From Mucilaginibacter aquariorum (lineage in GTDB: Bacteria; Bacteroidota; Bacteroidia; Sphingobacteriales; Sphingobacteriaceae), in the NCBI RefSeq assembly GCF_024498135.1, contig NZ_JANHOH010000016.1, forward strand, positions 1-59,352: DNA of 59,352 nucleotides. Direction: 5' to 3'. Both the position numbers and the translations under genes were made by a program. Below the pieces are notes generated by a model. It was not told the DNA's origin and did no database searches. It saw only the letters and a list, made by a program, of their open reading frames with translations. The number at the start of each line of letters is the position of its first letter. Within the stretch, counting starts at the first letter, position 1. Positions 52,301 through 59,352 of this stretch are shown here, piece by piece.

Positions 52301-52891
52301 ATGAGTAAAAGATATTTTATAATTCTTGGTATAGTGATACTTAGTATAGCTGTATCTTCGAATATAAAGGCGCAATCTCCTATTAAGGATAAAGAAAGTG
52401 CAAGGGCTTTTGTTCAAAAATTTTATAGTTGGTACGTAGCTTTATATAATAAAGACACCCCTAAGTCTGATTTGGTTGCACTAAAAAAATATCCCACGTA
52501 TTTTGATACAGCGCTGAGCGACGCAATTATGAGGGATTATAGCGAACAGCCCAAAAACGCAGGTGAGATTTTAGGGTTGGATGCCGATCCGTTTCTGAGT
52601 GCCCAGGATACCGGGTTTGATTATCAGGCAGGGGATGTTAAACAAGTGGGAGATAAATTTTTAATAGACATACATAGTGGAACGGCTGGTGAACCAAAAA
52701 AGGAGATATTAAAGTCGGAGACGATTTTGATAGCGCAGGTAGCTAACGTTAACAATCAGTGGAAGTTTATTAATTTTTTGTATCCCGCTAAACAAGGAGG
52801 TGGCAGCCTATTAACGGTATTGGCAAAACTGCTGAAAGATCGAAAGGAATGGAATGCAAAACAAGGTAAAAAATCAAAGGCTAAACAATGA
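52301..52891 (+). CDS. Secreted DUF3828-like protein within the pentose phosphate cluster
   Basis: A 196-residue secreted protein with signal peptide (YFIILGIVILSIAVSSNIKAQ). The ARAFVQKFYSWYVALYNKD segment and a cystatin/NTF2-like layout (acidic LGLDADPFLSAQD, then strands ending QWKFINFLYP) suggest DUF3828. The C-terminal tail is strongly basic (KDRKEWNAKQGKKSKAKQ). The stop overlaps the rpiA start by four bases (ATGA), so they are translationally coupled, although its periplasmic location does not fit sugar-phosphate chemistry. Function unknown. Confidence 0.6.
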   Translation: MSKRYFIILGIVILSIAVSSNIKAQSPIKDKESARAFVQKFYSWYVALYNKDTPKSDLVALKKYPTYFDTALSDAIMRDYSEQPKNAGEILGLDADPFLSAQDTGFDYQAGDVKQVGDKFLIDIHSGTAGEPKKEILKSETILIAQVANVNNQWKFINFLYPAKQGGGSLLTVLAKLLKDRKEWNAKQGKKSKAKQ

Positions 52892-53595
52892 ACGCTAGCA
52901 GCAGTTTGATAAGTAATCTTGAGTGGTCATCGCAGATCATTAACCCGGCAGGCAAGCAAAAAGTAGCGCAGCAAATTGCCCAAAAGGTAAAAGATGGCGA
53001 TGTACTTGGCGTTGGTTCAGGTTCTACGGTTTATATGGCGTTACTGGCTATATCCGAAAGGATAAAAGCCGAAAAACTAAATATACTGGCTATCCCCACA
53101 TCGTTAGAGATAACCATGTTTTGCACCAAACTGGGCATACCCTTAACTACCTTGTTTGAACACACGCCCAATTGGTTGTTTGACGGTGCGGATGAGGTTG
53201 ACCCCAACAACGGTTTAATAAAAGGCCGTGGTGGTGCCATGTTTAAAGAGAAACTATTGATTAGCAGCAGCCCGCTTAATTATATTATTGTCGATAGCTC
53301 GAAACGGGTAGATAAACTGGGAACTAACTTCCCAATTCCGATTGAAGTTTTTCCGCAGGCATTGCTGCATGTAGAGGCAGAATTAAAAAAACTTGGTGCA
53401 AACAACATAGTTTTGAGGCCCGCCAAAGGCAAGGACGGGCCCATAATTACAGAGAACAACAACCTGATATTAGACTGCCGTTTTGATGAAGTGAAAGATA
53501 CCCTGGAAAGGGATATAAAAACCATAACAGGGGTGATAGAAAGCGGCCTTTTTATTGGGTACGATCTGCAAATTTTAACAGCAGAAAACGACTAA
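52888..53595 (+). CDS. rpiA: Ribose-5-phosphate isomerase A
   Basis: A 235-residue RpiA that interconverts ribulose-5-phosphate and ribose-5-phosphate. Phosphate-binding GVGSGSTVYMAL and the catalytic DGADEVDPNNGLIKGRGGAMFKEKL (with Asp, Glu and Lys of the active site) are present, followed by the later strand IVDSSKRVDKLG. It starts inside the end of the preceding secreted-protein gene. tal follows after 131 bases of gene-free DNA. Confidence 0.96.
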   Translation: MNASSSLISNLEWSSQIINPAGKQKVAQQIAQKVKDGDVLGVGSGSTVYMALLAISERIKAEKLNILAIPTSLEITMFCTKLGIPLTTLFEHTPNWLFDGADEVDPNNGLIKGRGGAMFKEKLLISSSPLNYIIVDSSKRVDKLGTNFPIPIEVFPQALLHVEAELKKLGANNIVLRPAKGKDGPIITENNNLILDCRFDEVKDTLERDIKTITGVIESGLFIGYDLQILTAEND

Positions 53596-53726
53596 TAATT
53601 TGTGACTTAAACCTAACATAATTAGGATATTAGTATTACACTATCCCGCACATTTAACAGGACATTTGTGCAACAAAAAATTAAAAATTAACAAGAATTT
53701 AAAACCACAATACATACATTTTTATC

Positions 53727-54821
53727 ATGGCAAATAACGTAAAACAAATACATGAATTCGGCCAGAGCATCTGGCTTGACTTTATTGACCGCGAGATCAT
53801 CGCATCAGGTAAATTAAAAAAACTGATTGACGAGGATGGCGTAAGAGGCGTAACCTCAAACCCCGCGATATTTGAAAAAGCCATAACCAGCAGTTCTGAT
53901 TATGATGCAGATATAAAAACACTTGGCGAAACTGCTAAAACCACCGAGGAGCTTTTCTTTGGTTTAGCTATAAAAGACATCCAGGCAGCTGCCGATCTGT
54001 TTAGCGGCGTATACAACGAAGAGGTTAAAGGTGCCGATGGCTACGTAAGCCTTGAAGTATCTCCGTTTTTAGCTTTAGATACCGAAGGAACCACCAAACA
54101 GGCAGAGCTTCTTTGGAAACAAGTTGACCGCGAAAACGTGATGATCAAAATTCCGGGTACTAAACCGGGTTTGCAAGCCATCCGCTCATCTATCGCCAAA
54201 GGCATCAACATCAACGTTACCTTACTTTTTAGTTTAGACCGTTACGAAGAAGTTACCGAAGCATACATCGCTGGTTTAGAAGACCATTTAGCTGCAGGCC
54301 ATAACATCGAACACATATCATCAGTAGCCAGTTTCTTTTTAAGCCGTATTGATGTTATTGTTGACCCGCTTTTAGAAGAAAAAGGCCAAAAAGATCTTGT
54401 AGGTCAGGTTGCTATCGCGTCAGCTAAAAAAGCTTACGAAATTTATAAAAGAGTATTCAGTACTGACCGTTGGAAAGCCTTAGCTGCTAAAGGCGCTAAA
54501 CCACAACGTTTATTATGGGCAAGTACAGGTAGTAAAAACCCTGCATTTAAAGACACCAAATACGTTGAGGCCCTTATTGGCCCTGATACTGTTGATACCG
54601 TTCCATTAGAAACTATTGATGCTTTCCGCGATCATGGTATTGCAGCAAACACTTTAGAAACAGGTTTAGAAGAAGCAACAGCTACTTTAGCCAAGCTTAA
54701 AGAATTAGGTATCGACCTTGACAAAATAACTCAGCAACTGGAAGACGAGGGTATTGATAAATTTAACAAACCTTTCGAAAAATTGCTGAAAGCTATCGAA
54801 GATCAAAAAGTTAAAGCCTAA
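53727..54821 (+). CDS. tal: Transaldolase
   Basis: A 364-residue transaldolase of the long (Tal, about 360-residue) subfamily. It moves dihydroxyacetone units between sedoheptulose-7-phosphate and glyceraldehyde-3-phosphate via a Schiff base. The N-terminal GQSIWLDFIDREIIASG and GVRGVTSNPAIFEKAI are typical, and the catalytic Lys lies in ENVMIKIPGT. The HISSVASFFLSRIDVIVD and LWASTGSKNPAFKDTKYVEALIGPDTVDT segments complete the barrel. The HAD gene starts 10 bases after its stop. Confidence 0.96.
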   Translation: MANNVKQIHEFGQSIWLDFIDREIIASGKLKKLIDEDGVRGVTSNPAIFEKAITSSSDYDADIKTLGETAKTTEELFFGLAIKDIQAAADLFSGVYNEEVKGADGYVSLEVSPFLALDTEGTTKQAELLWKQVDRENVMIKIPGTKPGLQAIRSSIAKGININVTLLFSLDRYEEVTEAYIAGLEDHLAAGHNIEHISSVASFFLSRIDVIVDPLLEEKGQKDLVGQVAIASAKKAYEIYKRVFSTDRWKALAAKGAKPQRLLWASTGSKNPAFKDTKYVEALIGPDTVDTVPLETIDAFRDHGIAANTLETGLEEATATLAKLKELGIDLDKITQQLEDEGIDKFNKPFEKLLKAIEDQKVKA

Positions 54822-54831
54822 TCCCAGCCTG

Positions 54832-55455
54832 ATGAAAAACTCAGATCTGAAGATCCTTTTCTTTGACGTTGGTGGCATCTTGCTTACCAACGGATGGGGC
54901 CACGAGTCTCGCCATGAAGCGGCCAAAAAGTTTGGCCTGGATTACGACGAGGTTAACGCCCTGCACAATTTTATATTTAACGTATACGAAATTGGCAGCA
55001 TCACCCTTGACGAATACCTGGATACCGTAATTTTTAATCACCCGCGCGATTTTGTCCGCGAGGATTTTAAAGAGTTCATCTACGCGCAGTCGGTTGAACT
55101 GCCGGACATGCTTAAATGGTTAAAGGAATGGAAAAAGAACTGCGGTTTCCGCATCATATCCGTTAATAACGAGGGGAAAGAGCTGAACGATTACCGGGTG
55201 CAGAAATTTAAACTGCATGAGTGCTTTGATGCCTTTATATCATCGTGCGAAGTAAAAATGCGCAAGCCTGACCCGGGTATATGGCAGCTGGCTATGGGTA
55301 TTGCCCAGGCTAAGCCAAGCCAGTGCGTGTATTTTGATGACAGGATAATGTTTGTACGCACAGCCGAAAAGCTGGGTATCCGCTCGTTCCTGCATACCGA
55401 CTTTGAGACCACCAAAAAAATTTTAAACGACCTTAAGAAAGAAAATCTCAATTAA
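54832..55455 (+). CDS. HAD-like hydrolase in the pentose phosphate cluster
   Basis: A 207-residue HAD-IA-type protein. Motif I is FFDVGGIL, so the usual second Asp (D+2) is a Gly (G14), as in YihX-like and related members. Motif III/IV is KMRKPDPGIWQLAM and YFDDRIMFVRTAEKLGIRSF, with the metal-binding Asp pair. The altered motif I may change the reaction, although sugar phosphate phosphatases of this type exist. It sits between tal and gnd with gaps of 10 bases and 1 base, so it is part of the operon. A sugar-phosphate proofreading or overflow role is inferred from context. Confidence 0.8.
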   Translation: MKNSDLKILFFDVGGILLTNGWGHESRHEAAKKFGLDYDEVNALHNFIFNVYEIGSITLDEYLDTVIFNHPRDFVREDFKEFIYAQSVELPDMLKWLKEWKKNCGFRIISVNNEGKELNDYRVQKFKLHECFDAFISSCEVKMRKPDPGIWQLAMGIAQAKPSQCVYFDDRIMFVRTAEKLGIRSFLHTDFETTKKILNDLKKENLN

Positions 55456-55456
55456 C

Positions 55457-56890
55457 ATGAGCAATACAACAGATAAATATGCTTTCGGCATGATAGGTTT
55501 AGGCGTTATGGGCCGCAGCCTACTATTAAACATGGCCGACCATGGCTACGCAGTAGCCGGGCATGATAAGGATGCCGCCAAAGTAGCATCGTTAAATGAA
55601 GAAGGCGGCCAATTAGCCGTTAAAGGCTTTGGCGATGTAAAGGAATTTATACAAAGCCTTACCACGCCACGTGCTATTATGATGCTGGTGCCCGCGGGTA
55701 AAATTGTTGACGCTGTTATTGAGGAACTTACCCCTTTGTTGGAAAAAGGCGATATTTTAATTGATGGCGGTAACTCGCACTTTACAGATACCAACCGCCG
55801 TGTTGACGAGCTGGAGGCAAAAGGCCTGCATTTCTTCGGTATGGGTGTATCTGGTGGTGAAGAGGGTGCCCGCCGCGGCCCAAGCATGATGCCGGGTGGC
55901 GATAAAGATGCCTACAACGTAATGAAGCCGATATTTGAAGCCATTGCCGCTAAGGTAGATGGCGCGCCTTGCGTAACCTATATTGGTCCTGGCGCATCTG
56001 GTCACTTTGTAAAAATGGTGCATAACGGTATCGAGTATGGTATAATGCAATTATTGGCAGAAACCTATGAGATAATGAAGAAAGGCTTAAAGCTGGATAA
56101 CGCCACCATTGGTAAAGTATTTACTGATTGGAACAACGGCCGCCTGCAATCATTCCTGCTGGATATTACTAAAGACATTTTTGTATATAAAGCACCGGGA
56201 ACAGACCACCTGCTTTTAGATGATATTAAAGACGAAGCACGCGCAAAAGGTACAGGTAAATGGACATCGCAAAGCGCAATGGACCTGCAGGCACCTATCC
56301 CTACGGTAGATACCGCGGTTGCCATGCGCGATCTTTCTAAATACAAAGCCCTGCGTACAAAAGCTGCCGCTATATATAGCACGAATGATAACCAAACTAT
56401 TGAAGGCAACATAGATGAGCTATTAACCGCTTTAGAGCAGGCGTTCTACTTCACCATGATCATTAGCTATGCACAAGGCATGCACATGCTGTCTAAAGCT
56501 TCAGAAGAATATAAATATGAACTGAAACTTGACGAGATCGCTAAGATTTGGAGAGGTGGATGTATCATCCGTTCCAAATTCCTGGAGAATATTTACGGCG
56601 CTTACGGTAAAGATAAAGGCCTGGAGCATTTACTGTTAGACAGCGATGTTGCTGCTTTGGTTAAAGGCACATTGCCGGGTATCCGTAAAATAGTTTCATC
56701 GGCAGTTAATGCGGGTATCGCGGCACCGGCTTACGCAGCGTCGTTAGAGTATTTTGATGCTTTCCGCAGCGAACGTATGCCATCAAACTTAACACAGGCA
56801 CAACGCGACTACTTTGGCGCGCACACCTACGAATTGATTGGCAAAGAAGGAACGTTCCATACACAATGGGCACCAGCTAACGAGGCTTAA
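55457..56890 (+). CDS. gnd: 6-phosphogluconate dehydrogenase (decarboxylating)
   Basis: A 477-residue Gnd. It oxidises 6-phosphogluconate to ribulose-5-phosphate with NADP+ and CO2 release. The dinucleotide fold FGMIGLGVMGRSLLLNMADHG starts it, then DGGNSHFTDTNRR. The family signature GMGVSGGEEGARRGPSMMPGG and the catalytic Lys/His region FVKMVHNGIEYGIMQL follow, with a C-terminal IRSKFL and YFGAHTYE. It starts one base after the HAD gene stop. A repeat of the CAAGAAT type separates it from zwf. Confidence 0.97.
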   Translation: MSNTTDKYAFGMIGLGVMGRSLLLNMADHGYAVAGHDKDAAKVASLNEEGGQLAVKGFGDVKEFIQSLTTPRAIMMLVPAGKIVDAVIEELTPLLEKGDILIDGGNSHFTDTNRRVDELEAKGLHFFGMGVSGGEEGARRGPSMMPGGDKDAYNVMKPIFEAIAAKVDGAPCVTYIGPGASGHFVKMVHNGIEYGIMQLLAETYEIMKKGLKLDNATIGKVFTDWNNGRLQSFLLDITKDIFVYKAPGTDHLLLDDIKDEARAKGTGKWTSQSAMDLQAPIPTVDTAVAMRDLSKYKALRTKAAAIYSTNDNQTIEGNIDELLTALEQAFYFTMIISYAQGMHMLSKASEEYKYELKLDEIAKIWRGGCIIRSKFLENIYGAYGKDKGLEHLLLDSDVAALVKGTLPGIRKIVSSAVNAGIAAPAYAASLEYFDAFRSERMPSNLTQAQRDYFGAHTYELIGKEGTFHTQWAPANEA

Positions 56891-56892
56891 TT

Positions 56893-56976
56893 AAAGAGAG
56901 ACAAGAAATTAAGATGCAAGAATCAGGAGACACCGGGAACAATAATCTTGCTTCCTGCCTCTTGAATTCTTGCTTC
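56893..56976. repeat. Degenerate hairpin repeat between gnd and zwf
   Basis: GAGACAAGAAATTAAGATGC and its imperfect complement CTTGAATTCTTGCTTC face each other across about 30 bases, with the same words (CAAGA, TCTTG) as the repeats at 4157 and 52234. Confidence 0.5.
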
Positions 56977-56990
56977 AAAAAAATATTATC

Positions 56991-58508
56991 ATGAGTAGTA
57001 ACAGCACAACATCAGAACCAACCATATTTATCATATTTGGCGGTACCGGCGATCTAAATTCCCGCAAAATTGCACCGGCACTTTATAACCTTTTTTTAGA
57101 TGGTTGGATGCCTAAGCAGTTCTCCATCATTGGCACGGGGCGTACCAAGCTTACCGATGAGCAGTTTAGGGATAATTTACACAACGATATTGACCAGTTT
57201 TCGCGCAGTGGCAAAACTGAGGATAAAAAATGGGCCGAGTTTTCAGCGAATATCCATTACCAGGTATCAGATGCGAACGATTTTGAAACCTATAAAGAAT
57301 TTGGTAAACGCATAGATAAGCACAACGAGGAATGGAAAACTACAGCCAACGTATTGTTTTACCTGGCGGTAGCACCAAATTTCTTCCCTATAATTGCATC
57401 TAACATATCAAAAGCCAAACTGGCCGAGGATAAACAAAAGGTAAGGATCATCATCGAAAAACCTTTTGGCCATGATCTGGAAACAGCGAAAGAGCTAAAT
57501 GAACTATTAAAAGGCATCTTTGATGAGTGCCAGATCTACCGCATCGACCATTACCTGGGTAAAGAAACCGTTCAGAACATTATGGCTTTCCGCTTTGCCA
57601 ACTCTATTATGGAGCCGCTGTGGAACCGTAATTATATAGAGCACGTACAAATCTCGGTTACCGAGCAACTGGGCGTTGAAGACCGTGGCGATTACTACGA
57701 TGGCTCGGGCGCTATGCGCGATATGATCCAGAACCACCTGCTGCAATTGCTTTGCCACGTAGCCATGGAGCCGCCTGTAAGCTTTAATGCCGATGAAGTA
57801 CGCGACCGCAAAGTTGATGTATTAAAGGCGATGCGCAAGTTCACTCCGGAAGATGTACGAAATTCGGCCGTTAGGGGCCAGTACGGCAGCGGATGGATGA
57901 AAGGCAAAGAAGTTCCGGGATACCGCGACGAGCAAAAAGTTAACCCGCAATCAAATACCGAAACATTTGCCGCCATCAAATTCTTTATTGATAACTGGCG
58001 CTGGCAGGGTGTTCCGTTTTACCTGCGTACAGGTAAGCGCATGCACCAGTCGTCATCTGTTATTACTATCCAGTTTAAAGATGTACCGCATTTGATATTC
58101 CCTACCGAAGCAGCTGAAAGCTGGCAGCAAAATAGGTTGATCATCAGCATACAGCCCGAAATGAGCATCCGTTTACAGGTGCAGGCCAAACGCCCGGGTA
58201 TTGATATGGTGTTAAACGCTGTTGATATGGTGTTTGATTATAAAGGCACTTATACCAACCAGGCACCGGAAGCTTATGAAACGCTGATACTGGATACCAT
58301 GCTGGGCGATCAAACGCTGTTTATGCGTGGCGACCAGGTTGAAGCTGCATGGGAGCTGGTAATGCCGATACTAAGCACATGGCAAAATAAAAAGAGCCTT
58401 AATTTTCCTAATTATTCTGCCGACTCATGGGGGCCGGAAGCTGCCGAGGCTCTGATTGCCCGCGACGGATTTAACTGGTTCACTATACCGGTAAATAATA
58501 AAAAGTAA
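56991..58508 (+). CDS. zwf: Glucose-6-phosphate dehydrogenase
   Basis: A 505-residue Zwf that oxidises glucose-6-phosphate to 6-phosphogluconolactone with NADP+, the entry step of the oxidative branch. The N-terminal Rossmann IFGGTGDLNSRKIAPALYNLF and the active-site signature RIDHYLGKETVQNIMAFRF (the catalytic His lies in this region) are present. YLRTGKRM is seen near the C-terminal third. The ATG at 56991 is used; an in-frame TTG at 56970 lies in the repeat. pgl begins one base after the stop. Confidence 0.97.
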   Translation: MSSNSTTSEPTIFIIFGGTGDLNSRKIAPALYNLFLDGWMPKQFSIIGTGRTKLTDEQFRDNLHNDIDQFSRSGKTEDKKWAEFSANIHYQVSDANDFETYKEFGKRIDKHNEEWKTTANVLFYLAVAPNFFPIIASNISKAKLAEDKQKVRIIIEKPFGHDLETAKELNELLKGIFDECQIYRIDHYLGKETVQNIMAFRFANSIMEPLWNRNYIEHVQISVTEQLGVEDRGDYYDGSGAMRDMIQNHLLQLLCHVAMEPPVSFNADEVRDRKVDVLKAMRKFTPEDVRNSAVRGQYGSGWMKGKEVPGYRDEQKVNPQSNTETFAAIKFFIDNWRWQGVPFYLRTGKRMHQSSSVITIQFKDVPHLIFPTEAAESWQQNRLIISIQPEMSIRLQVQAKRPGIDMVLNAVDMVFDYKGTYTNQAPEAYETLILDTMLGDQTLFMRGDQVEAAWELVMPILSTWQNKKSLNFPNYSADSWGPEAAEALIARDGFNWFTIPVNNKK

Positions 58509-58509
58509 G

Positions 58510-59232
58510 ATGGGTGTAAAACTGAACATATATAAAACGGATACCGAAGTATTGGCCTCACTGGCCAAATACTTTGCCGATTTAGCTAAAAAATACATTG
58601 CGGCTAACGACCGCTTTACTGTAGCCCTGAGCGGTGGCAGCTCGCCCAAGAAATTGCATGAGCTGCTGGCAAGCGAGTATCGTGATACCATTGACTGGGA
58701 TAAGGTTTACTTTTTCTTTGGCGATGAACGCGATGTGCCGCTAACCGATTCGCAAAGTAATTACCTGATGGCCAAACAGACTTTGTTTGACCCGTTAGAG
58801 ATTGACCCATCGCATGTTTTTGCGGTGCAAACCAATTTGGGTGCCGAGGAAGCCGCTAAAGCGTATACACTTAATCTTATAAACTTTTTCGATGGGCACA
58901 ACGCTTGTTTTGATCTGGTGATATTAGGCCTTGGCGATAACTCGCATACCGCATCGCTGTTCCCGCATACATCTGTGTTAACAGACGAAAGCGCGTCTAT
59001 CCAGGCCCTGTATATCGACGAGGTAAAAATGAACCGCATTACCTTTACCGCCCCGTTGATTAATAATGCGCATCACATAGCATTTTTAGTATACGGCGCC
59101 GGCAAAGCAGAAGCAGTGAAGCATATCCTGGAAGACAACAAAAACATCCAGGAGTACCCTGCCCAACTCATAAAAGGCAACGATCTGCAATGGTTCTTAG
59201 ACGAACCCGCAGCCGGTAAACTGGAAAAGTGA
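58510..59232 (+). CDS. pgl: 6-phosphogluconolactonase (DevB-type)
   Basis: A 240-residue lactonase that hydrolyses 6-phosphoglucono-1,5-lactone, between Zwf and Gnd. It has FTVALSGGSSPKKLHELLA near the N-terminus, the VYFFFGDERDVPLTDSQSNYLMAKQ segment, LVILGLGDNSHTASLFPHT, and the later ITFTAPLINNAHHIAFLVYG, all typical of DevB. It is the last gene of the cluster. Its stop TGA at 59230-59232 coincides with the start of a possible insertion sequence end. Confidence 0.95.
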   Translation: MGVKLNIYKTDTEVLASLAKYFADLAKKYIAANDRFTVALSGGSSPKKLHELLASEYRDTIDWDKVYFFFGDERDVPLTDSQSNYLMAKQTLFDPLEIDPSHVFAVQTNLGAEEAAKAYTLNLINFFDGHNACFDLVILGLGDNSHTASLFPHTSVLTDESASIQALYIDEVKMNRITFTAPLINNAHHIAFLVYGAGKAEAVKHILEDNKNIQEYPAQLIKGNDLQWFLDEPAAGKLEK

Positions 59233-59352
59233 ATCGTCCTGAAATAAGTTGACAGATTTTACGATAGTCCCAGTTACGAGAGTAGCTGGGATTTTTGTTT
59301 ATAAACACTTTGTGGTGTTTTCATTTTCAAAGATAAGTGTGGCCGGCGATTG
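59230..59352. mobile_element. Possible terminus of an IS3-like insertion sequence (incomplete)
   Basis: Directly at the pgl stop, TGAATCGTCCTGAAATAAGT followed by TGACAG resembles an IS3-family terminal repeat (a TGA start and an AAGTTGACA core). On the minus strand a TATCTTTG box (59328-59335) precedes a 16-codon frame (59274-59324) beginning MKTPQSVYKQKS. A stem TCCCAG/CTGGGA (59268-59291) followed by ATTTTTG might also terminate the pgl operon. The window ends before any transposase. This rests on pattern memory only. Confidence 0.3.

Noticed and set aside
53596..53726. Extra gene between rpiA and tal
   Set aside because: Only 131 AT-rich bases with no convincing coding frame or strong hairpin.

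Overview
The window looks like chromosome of a Sphingobacteriaceae-type member of the Bacteroidota, close to Mucilaginibacter or Pedobacter. This is an inference from the protein families (DUF4270, DUF4349, DUF4920, DUF5009, DUF3857/transglutaminase, a single-domain glycogen/starch synthase, a CarB without its regulatory domain), from promoter-like -7 elements of the form TAnnTTTG, and from the many secreted glycosidases. No rRNA, tRNA, CRISPR array or complete transposon was seen. Genes are dense, on both strands, and several convergent pairs overlap by 4-14 bases.

Layout. 1-3269: a minus-strand single-chain Eco57I-type restriction-modification enzyme, cut by the left edge. 3.5-18.9 kb: housekeeping genes (DUF5009 membrane protein, pdxA, rsmA, EcsC-like protein, 2-hydroxyacid dehydrogenase, greA, HIT protein, divergent oxyR/katA, glmS, DUF4270 lipoprotein, starch synthase domain, panC, panD). 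18.9-22.5 kb: an accessory island between panD and carB with a large lipoprotein carrying an HNH/EndoVII-like toxin motif, a SUKH (SMI1/KNR4) immunity-type protein and a small secreted protein. 22.7-26.3 kb: carB and a membrane protein with acyl-carrier-protein-like ends. 26.4-38.5 kb: mostly secreted carbohydrate and ester hydrolases (carboxylesterase, GH3, a GH42-like enzyme, DUF3472) with small enzymes between them. 38.5-40.5 kb: a minus-strand run of pdeM, a CBS protein, a 63-residue protein and a frameshifted gene resembling an ADP-ribosyltransferase-type toxin. 40.5-49.1 kb: MazG-like pyrophosphohydrolase, DUF4349 lipoprotein, comB, gcvT, a glycosyltransferase, rnhB, DUF4920 and a GH78 alpha-L-rhamnosidase.

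49.4-59.2 kb: a co-directional pentose phosphate cluster: polyphosphate glucokinase-like ROK kinase, transketolase, a DUF3828-like secreted protein, rpiA, transaldolase, a HAD hydrolase, gnd, zwf and pgl. Together these phosphorylate glucose, oxidise glucose-6-phosphate to ribulose-5-phosphate with NADPH production, and rearrange the sugars. Only ribulose-phosphate epimerase is missing. The last 120 bases may be the end of an insertion sequence.

Intergenic regions hold several short palindromic repeat families. The clearest has core AGACGCGA-loop-TCGCGTCT, and its arms differ between copies by compensatory changes. The items most worth following up are the lipoprotein toxin/SUKH locus, the ADP-ribosyltransferase-like pair, the structured leader upstream of greA and the covarying hairpin family.
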